Shown here: positions 7,719 to 14,060 of the stretch, in pieces
How the letters are laid out: every line of letters starts with the position of its first letter
Position numbering within the stretch: position 1 is the stretch's first letter
Origin: Lobulomyces angularis
Taxonomy: Eukaryota > Chytridiomycota > Chytridiomycetes > Lobulomycetales > Lobulomycetaceae
Reading direction: 5' to 3'
Assembly (NCBI GenBank): GCA_027604685.1
Contig: JADHYX010000207.1
Coordinates: 5,764-19,823 of the forward strand
Length of the DNA: 14,060 bases
Program-made: the position numbers and the translations under genes
The notes under the pieces: generated by a model
The model's input: only the letters and a program-made list of their open reading frames with translations
Databases searched by the model: none
What the model was told of the DNA's origin: nothing

Positions 7719-9865
7719 TCACACTAATCCTAAAAATATATCCCAGCCAAATTCATATTTAATATCCAACGCAAGATAAAGTTTAATCTTAGCTAGACTA
7801 TTTTCATTAAAATCAAAAGAGTAAAAGTTTAAAACTTGCTCATTTGCAATGGTGGTATTTTCATTTATTTCATTATATCCAAAGTACTTAATTATTGCAG
7901 TTTCATTACGGTTTAAACAATCTTTAATGAAAGCAAATTTCATTTTTTTTTTTATTGTGAAATCCGTTGAGTTCTCAAACTTACTGCTAAAAAACTTTAA
8001 CTTTAAGTAGCTTTCCGGGGTATATATAAAAGTAGCAGCAATCGCTTTTAAAACTATTAACTCTAAATTATTTATCTTAAATTTCAATAATTTTTTTTTT
8101 TTTTTTTCATTTCACCTTCGTATTCACTGGTTATTTTTACAATAGGTTCAGAAATTGTTTGAAAGTGCATTTTCTTCCACCATCTGCCTCTATTTTCCCA
8201 TAAAAAAATATCGCTTCTACATTTATTGGAAGTACTGTGATTTATATTCATTTATTTTTTTTTTTAATTTTTAACAAAATAAAAAAAATTAAATTAATAT
8301 GATTTTACCGTATTTTTTTTAAATGAAAACAAATTTTTTCCCAAATAAAATTTTCAGTTAATTTCAAATTTAAATAGGCCGCCAGTCCCTCTTCACTTAA
8401 ATCAATTTCTGTATTAACGTTAATGTATTTATTTTTTTCTTCATTTTTTTGAAAAAAATATGGATGATCTATTCTTTCAAGTAAATACTCTAAAACTGTG
8501 ACTGATTCTAAAAAGAAAGAAAGCAATTTTTTAATTAATTTTTTTTTTTACATTAAAAAAAAAAAAAAAAAAAAAACAATACCGTCAATACATTCAAAAT
8601 ATAAAACACATAAGAGAAAGCAGTCATCTGCAATTGGATCCATGCTTAATAAATTTTTGGCAAATTTTAACCAATATGGAAAATTTTTACCATTTTTAAA
8701 TTTTTCTTCAATAAAACCAAAATTTTTTAAATTTTTATTTTCTACTAAAATTCTCAACTCTTTTAATCCATTATTTAACCGTAAACTAAACCAAAGCGAA
8801 TATCTTAACGCATTTGGATCAAGTTTCCCTTCTGATTCCTGATATTCTGTCAAAATTTCTCCTACTTTTTCAGTTCGATTCGTTAATATAGATATCTAAT
8901 AAAAAATCCAAAAAAAGAATGATAAATAAAGCAAATCTATTTATCATTACAGATGAATACAGTAATATAAATTGATCATTAAATTTAATATTTATAGAAT
9001 TTTCCAGATAGGTTAAACTTTTCTCATAACTTTCAAAATGCTGGTAATCTAAGAACATTAAAAAAAATCAAATTAGAATAACAAAATAATAAATTATAAA
9101 ACCATTAAAGTCAACTTTTTTCCAGCTAAACTCTTCGAAACTTTTAAAATTATTCTCCACTTCTTTAAGGAAAATTAAAAATGATACCAAACCTAAATAT
9201 CCCAATAATACGGAAGATTCACTGTAAGGTGGTAAGGAGGCTTCTCTAAATATTTTAATTTATTCCAGTGTGAGATTCATTTCATTATTTTTTTCTTCTT
9301 ATTATGTATACTTCTCTAAGAGTTCAAAAGCATCATCTAATTCATTAAAGTAAATTCTCCACAGTGCTATATCAATGATTGTTTTTTCACTCTAAAAAAA
9401 ATAAAAATAAAATAAAATGAAAGTGTGACAATTTGCAAATTTGTTTACTAGTTTCACACTTTCACATTCTAAGACATTTTTAAAAAATTGTAACATCAAA
9501 TTAGTCCTGGCTCCATGTTCATCTTCGTCGCAAAAATCCATTTGGTCTTCTTCACAGTTACCTTCTTTACTAACAAGAAAATCTCTTAACAAGATTTCAG
9601 ACCCAAATAAAATTAGATTGTCAGCAGTCAAATTAAAACTCTTTCCCCCAAAAAAAGTTGAATTTTCATTGGTAAAACTGGTTAAAATTTTAAATATTTT
9701 TAGTTGGAGTTCGACACTTTCTTCTCTCATTTCTCCATTGTATAACAATGCTTTGCGCAATAATGAACGTAAATTTTGGATTTGTAAATTGGCCGTTTTG
9801 AATTTTAGTTTTTTTGGTGTGGAATATGATAGTAAGTTTTTATCATCATTTTGATAAAGTTGCAT
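7719..9865 (-). CDS. TAF1A: TAF1A/Rrn11-like subunit of the RNA polymerase I selectivity (core) factor
   Basis: Eight exons (high to low): 9865-9449, 9391-9312, 9245-9103, 9048-8951, 8895-8583, 8507-8309, 8234-8116, 8062-7719. Seven introns of 53-75 bp all keep phase and give 570 residues (human TAF1A: about 450). No exon alone identifies the gene; the spliced protein does. In the order expected for TAF1A it has: a LILFGSEILL block (exon 1; compare WKLGTEILF); a TPR-like helix pair IDIALWRIYFNELDDAFELL (exon 2); ILTEYQESEGKLDPNALRYS (exon 5; compare [20 protein letters not shown]); YWLKFAKNLLSMDP; then WENRGRWWKKMHF (429-441, exon 7), matching the WNSRKNWWPGFHF signature, followed by LKAIAATF. 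Human sequences are recalled, not searched. TAF1A is part of SL1 with TBP, TAF1B and TAF1C; Rrn11 is the yeast counterpart, and both recruit Pol I to rDNA promoters in the nucleolus. The N-terminus has an acidic insertion near residue 115. The exon 3 donor (GTTTTA) is weak. The stop is TGA. Confidence 0.8.
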
Positions 9866-10165
9866 TAATTTTTTTTTTTTTTTTAACTTTATTATTTCAA
9901 ATTTATATTAATTTTCCAATGAAACTAAAACCAAAAAAAAAAAAAAAATTAACATCTTTTACGTTAATTATTATTTTTTGGATGGCAAATAATAAAGTAT
10001 TTAAAAAAGTGAATATTTTTAAAAGTTTTCTATTTACAAGAACAAAAAAAAAAAAATAAACTAATAATAAAAAAAAAAAATGTGAATTGAAAGTATACAA
10101 ACAAATACCAACTTTTACATCGTAAATATAATAAACACAATTTTAAAAAAAAAAAAAAAATACTT
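9866..10165. other. Intergenic, upstream of the TAF1A-like gene and downstream of H4
   Basis: About 300 bp of very AT-rich DNA with repeated A runs (near 9934, 10044, 10070 and 10145). It should contain the 3' end of H4 and the promoter of the TAF1A-like gene, which are both on the minus strand. No TATA box or polyadenylation signal can be picked out with confidence, and no coding frame is credible; the open frames on both strands are mainly poly-Lys or poly-Phe. No metazoan-type histone 3' stem-loop is seen after the H4 stop. Confidence 0.5.
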
Positions 10166-11035
<870 letters not shown>

Positions 11036-11342
11036 TTGTGCAAAATGAAAAAAAAAAAAAAAACATTTATTTTTTTGTTTACTCATTTCTTTTTATTTTA
11101 TCATTTGTTCTTAAAAATCAGTTTTTTAAGGAATTTTTTTATTTTTATTTGTAACTAAATCAGTTTAAACTCTTAAGTACAAAATTTTTCTTCAGTTCTT
11201 TTTTTGTTATGAAATATAAGTCTACCTTAAAATTTACTACTCAACTTTTGCATTAGTTACTGCACTCTAGTTGATACTTTTCATTTTGTCAAAATTTTTG
11301 GTGTACTTACAGTAAAATTTTTCAAGTAGTACAGTACAAAAG
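11036..11342 (+). promoter_or_regulatory. H3 3' region and phosphofructokinase promoter/leader
   Basis: Just over 300 bp between the H3 stop and the phosphofructokinase ATG. The first part is A/T runs that probably hold the H3 polyadenylation region. The last 150 bases are more mixed, with pyrimidine stretches and a small repeat (TAGTACAGTACAAAAG) running into the start codon. No clear TATA box or gene is seen. Confidence 0.4.
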
Positions 11343-13167
11343 ATGGTGAACTTGAATAACTCAGTTCATTTGAAAGCTACTGATAAAGTAAATCCTTTAC
11401 AAAAAGAATGGGAAATCAAAACTTTGGGATCTTGCGAATTCTCCTCTTCAATAACTGCCAACAGTTTTGTTCAGGAAGAAAGAATTTTATTACACACCAC
11501 TTTTAACACTGCAACAAATCAGCTCATTGATACTCCACTTGAGTCATTGGAAAAGGCGGGTCCAAGAGCCAAGTTATACTTTGATGGCGAAAACACTACA
11601 ATAGGAATAGTCACCTGTGGTAAAAAAAAAACAATTAAATCATCTTCTTATGAAAATAGGAGGTATATGCCCTGCTGTAAATAATGTCATTAGATCCCTT
11701 GTTAATACTGCATCTTACAAATATAACGTAAAAAAAATTGTTGGATTTAAGTATGGTTATGAAGGTTTAAACCCAGAAACTAGTGAATGGACTATTTTGA
11801 CTCCTGCAGATGTTAAAGATATACATACTTTTGTAAATTATTTTTACTACATTTTCTTTTTTTTCTTTTTTTACTTTGGATTTTTTTTATTTTTTTTTAA
11901 CTTTCGTTTTTTTATTTTAAAAATTAGGGTGGATCACTTTTGGGTATGATGAGATTATAGTTTTTAATTCTTGTCATATATTCTTAAATATTTTATAAAA
12001 TTTTTATATCTGACTGTATTTTATACTAGGAACAAGTAGAGGACCTCAAGATGTGAAGGTAATGGTTGACTATTTACAAAAAATGGAAATCAATATATTA
12101 TTTACTATCGGCGGCGATGGTACTCAAAAAGGATCTTTAGAAATTTCAAAAGAAGCGGAAAGGAGAGGTTACAAGCTCAGCGTCGTAGGTGTTCCTAAAA
12201 CCATAGATAACGACATTAGTTACGTTGAGAAGTGTTTTGGGTATTTTAAAAAAATCCTTTTTTTTTTGATGTTTTAAAAAACAAAAATTTTTGGAAGATT
12301 TGAAACAGCTGTTGCATTATCTCAGCAACCACTCAGAGCTGCCCATGAAGAGGCTAGAAGTGCAAAATTTGGTATTATTTTCTAAAAAATGTTTTATAAA
12401 TTTGATACAGTTTAGGAATTGGAATTGTTAAGTTGATGGGAAGATTATCTGGATTTATCGCACTCTCAGCAGCTTTGGCTTCAGGAGATGTAAATTTATT
12501 GTTACTTCCTGAAATGAAATTTACTATGGATGATGTCACAAATTACCTAATTCAAAGATTCAAAAAAAGAAGCCACTGTCTTATTTTAGTTTCTGTATGT
12601 TATTGAAATTATCATATATGCTAAATTTTTTAATTTTTTGGTTTTTGTTCTGTGTAGGAAGGTGCAGGTCAAGATTTATGCACAATTGAAGAAGAAAATG
12701 GGCCGAAGACAGACAAATCTGGTAACGTTGTGTTAAAAGACATTGGTCTTTTTTTGAAGGACGAAATTAAAAACAGATTGAAAAAGTTTGGCATCAGTGT
12801 ATGTTTGAAGAAATATTAATAATTAAAAACTTCTTTTTTTTTTCACTAGCCAACTATTAAATACATAGACCCGTCATATACAATTAGGAGTAGTGCACCA
12901 ATAGCAAACGATGCGGTGTTTGCATTGCAATTGGGTCAAATGGCAGTTCATGCAGCAATGGCGGTAATACATGATCATTAGCTAGTATAACTTTAAAATT
13001 GCTTCTAGGGAAAAACTGAATTAATAGTTGGAATGCTCCATGATCACTTTTGCCACTTTCCAATAAAAAAAGCAGTGGAATTTAGAAGGAAAGTTGATGT
13101 AACTGATGGAAGATTTACTGCATTTTTGGACAGTTCCGACATGCCATATTCTATGGTCCAAGGGTAA
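11343..13167 (+). CDS. PFK: 6-phosphofructokinase, single-domain plant/trypanosomatid (group III) type, probably ATP-dependent
   Basis: Catalyses fructose 6-phosphate to fructose 1,6-bisphosphate in glycolysis. Exons: 11343-11619, 11660-11832, 11928-11943 (16 nt), 12030-12240, 12298-12371, 12416-12594, 12658-12798, 12850-12963, 13009-13167. All eight introns (40-95 bp) keep phase and give 447 residues. Motifs in order: CGGICPAVNNVIRS (92-105), GFKYGYEGLNPE, the GGSLLGTSRGPQD loop (151-163), GGDGTQ (183-188), PKTIDND (211-217) with the catalytic Asp pair, KLMGRLSGF (256-264), EGAGQD (311-316) and YIDPSYTIR (362-370). PKTIDND together with GGDG rather than GGDD is the combination of trypanosomatid ATP-PFK; the Gly after GGD normally permits ATP and argues against pyrophosphate. 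Classical animal and fungal enzymes are tandem-duplicated and about 800-950 residues, so this one is structurally different. The end is slightly uncertain: GGTAACG at the stop could be a donor leading to an acceptor near 13370. Acceptor AAG at 12297 is atypical. Confidence 0.94.
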
Positions 13168-13377
13168 CGTTTTCTTTGAACTACGCTACAGCTCTTTTTT
13201 ATTTTCTATACTCCTTTTTGTGAACCAAAAGAATAAAATTTAAAATTTTAAGATAAGACTTTATTAGTGCTGAAACAGTAACTTTTTTTTTGAACATAAA
13301 AATTATATGGTTAAAAACGATTAAACTTTAGTACCATCTAACTTTTTTTAAGTTTTCATTTTTTTTCCAGCTCTTTG
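13168..13377. other. 3' region of the phosphofructokinase gene
   Basis: AT-rich sequence with T runs between the phosphofructokinase stop and the end of the opposite-strand frame. A polypyrimidine tract followed by CAG (about 13361-13370) resembles a 3' splice site on the plus strand. If used with a donor at 13164 it would replace the last residue by a short tail (GSLLCKLCE). I consider this less likely because the intron would be about 207 bp, well above the others. Confidence 0.4.
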
Positions 13378-13801
13378 CTATGCAAATTGTGTGAATGAAG
13401 TGTTTTTTTTAGTTAAAGAATAGAAAGCTTGAATTTTAAGGATTAAGATCCCTGCTACGGTTGCTTCTAAAGTTTGACTGCATTGATTCTCCAATAAACT
13501 ATGAGCTTTCTGTGTATTAGACATTAAATTCGAAATAAAATCTTTCGCATCTTGAATCCATTGCAGATTCTGTTCTTACAGATCTTTCTCCCAAATATTT
13601 TTGATGGTTTCACTATTGGGACCCCAGTACCAACAATTTCTTCTTGCTGATTGCAGTTTTAAAAGATTGATTAAATAGCAAGACGGCATGTTTATTCAAA
13701 CTTGGGTATTTTTTTGGTAAACTCTCTTCTTGAAGATTATTTCGAAAACTCGAAGTTTTTTTCAATTTAAATCTGTTTTTTCTCTTTTTTTTGTGTAACA
13801 A
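13378..13801 (-). pseudogene. Interrupted coding-like region, possible pseudogene or unresolved spliced gene
   Basis: On the minus strand, a frame starting at ATG 13689 (MPSCYLINLLKLQSARRN, then CWYWGPNSETIKNIWEKDL) reads 37 codons to an in-frame TAA (13578-13576). It continues in the same frame for 65 good codons (EQNLQWIQDAKDFISNLM ... TLEATVAGILILKIQAFYSL) to TAG at 13380-13378. Composition on both sides of the TAA looks coding, so a single nonsense change is one reading. The other joins a different open frame (13801 down to 13627, ending ISKKKLL) through a 62-bp intron with donor GTACTG and acceptor AACAG to NLQWIQ, in phase, but that frame has no ATG. The predicted product is helical, with no recognised family. 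A divergent gene starts at 13825. Confidence 0.4.
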
Positions 13802-13824
13802 GATTTACGATCTAAGAAATCTTT

Positions 13825-14060
13825 ATGTCTTCACTTGTTTTTCAACAGCGTTTAAACTTACAAAAGCAACAAAGCAGAGAAGAGGAGAGGAAAGAAGAGA
13901 GAGACAGAGGTATTTTAATAATTATTTTTTTTAAATTAAACAGTTTAGATCATTTTTATTTTGTTTTTTAAAATGATTATATATTAATTACCTTTTTTTT
14001 TTAAAGAAATTTACTAAATTATATCCTTCATAAAGAAATAAAAACCTCAATTTTTGTTTT
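13825..14060 (+). CDS. 5' end of an unrecognised gene, cut by the window edge
   Basis: The ATG at 13825 opens a 28-codon exon (MSSLVFQQRLNLQKQQ, then SREEERKEERDR) ending at a donor, GAG|GTATTT, at 13910. The stretch is highly charged (Glu/Arg/Lys), helical in character and far less AT-biased than its surroundings, which strongly suggests a real first exon. The following 150 bases contain several AG acceptors. Joining to the near ones (13950, 13955, 14006) soon meets stops, while one near 14036 stays open to the window end, so the second exon is probably there or beyond. The function cannot be named from 28 residues. Confidence 0.5.

Noticed and set aside
9441..9854. 137-codon plus-strand open frame
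   Set aside because: It is the antisense of exon 1 of the TAF1A-like gene, whose minus-strand frame has phase-matched splicing and family motifs.
11036..11120. Metazoan-type histone 3' stem-loop
   Set aside because: Only A/T runs follow the H3 stop; no GC-containing 6-bp stem with a 4-nt loop is present, and none follows H4.
12053..12277. Stop shortly after FGYFKK as the end of a short phosphofructokinase
   Set aside because: This reads into an intron; splicing at 12241/12297 restores the conserved CFGFETAVA sequence and the rest of the enzyme.
13576..13578. TAA read as an amino acid (code reassignment)
   Set aside because: TAA clearly terminates H3, H4, phosphofructokinase and the Rco1-like gene in this window.

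Overview
The window looks like nuclear DNA from a strongly AT-rich, intron-dense eukaryote. Most introns are very short (about 40-100 bp, GT...AG) and are full of poly(T)/poly(A). The histone H3 is fungal in character (no cysteine, Ala at 110, C-terminus GERS). The Rco1-type PHD protein also fits a fungus or an early-branching relative on the fungal side of opisthokonts (rozellid, aphelid or chytrid grade). The exact lineage cannot be fixed from this sequence. The standard genetic code applies: TAA and TGA both end convincing genes.

Layout, left to right. (1) 50-3279, minus: a seven-exon gene for a 936-residue protein with two PHD fingers, recognisable as Rco1/PHF12 of the Rpd3S/Sin3S histone deacetylase complex. 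(2) 3280-6529: about 3.2 kb without a confident gene. It holds homopolymer tracts, a nested hairpin, a minus-strand stretch that looks like an isolated membrane-helix exon, and a GC-richer patch with dyad symmetry before the next gene. (3) 6530-7456, plus: a two-exon gene for an Asn-rich protein with an acidic tract, not recognised. (4) 7719-9865, minus: an eight-exon gene, rebuilt here by splice phase, for a 570-residue helical-repeat protein resembling TAF1A/Rrn11 of the RNA polymerase I selectivity factor. (5) 10166-10530, minus, and 10625-11035, plus: a divergent histone H4/H3 pair sharing a 94-bp promoter with one nearly central palindromic TATA element; H4 has one intron, H3 none. (6) 11343-13167, plus: a nine-exon gene, including a 16-nt micro-exon, for a single-domain 447-residue phosphofructokinase of the plant/trypanosomatid type with an ATP-type GGDGT motif. 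(7) 13378-13801, minus: a coding-looking stretch broken by an in-frame TAA, either a decayed gene or one with an unresolved intron. (8) 13825 to the right edge, plus: the first exon of a further, unresolved gene.

The genes do not form a pathway. Three are chromatin or transcription functions (Rco1-like deacetylase subunit, Pol I factor subunit, histones) and one is glycolytic. Only the H3/H4 pair shows an obvious regulatory link. No mobile element, CRISPR array, tRNA or rRNA was recognised. The most interesting items are the unusual type of phosphofructokinase, its 16-nt micro-exon, the divergent TAF1A/Rrn11 orthologue hidden across eight small exons, and the frame-preserving intron of the Asn-rich gene.
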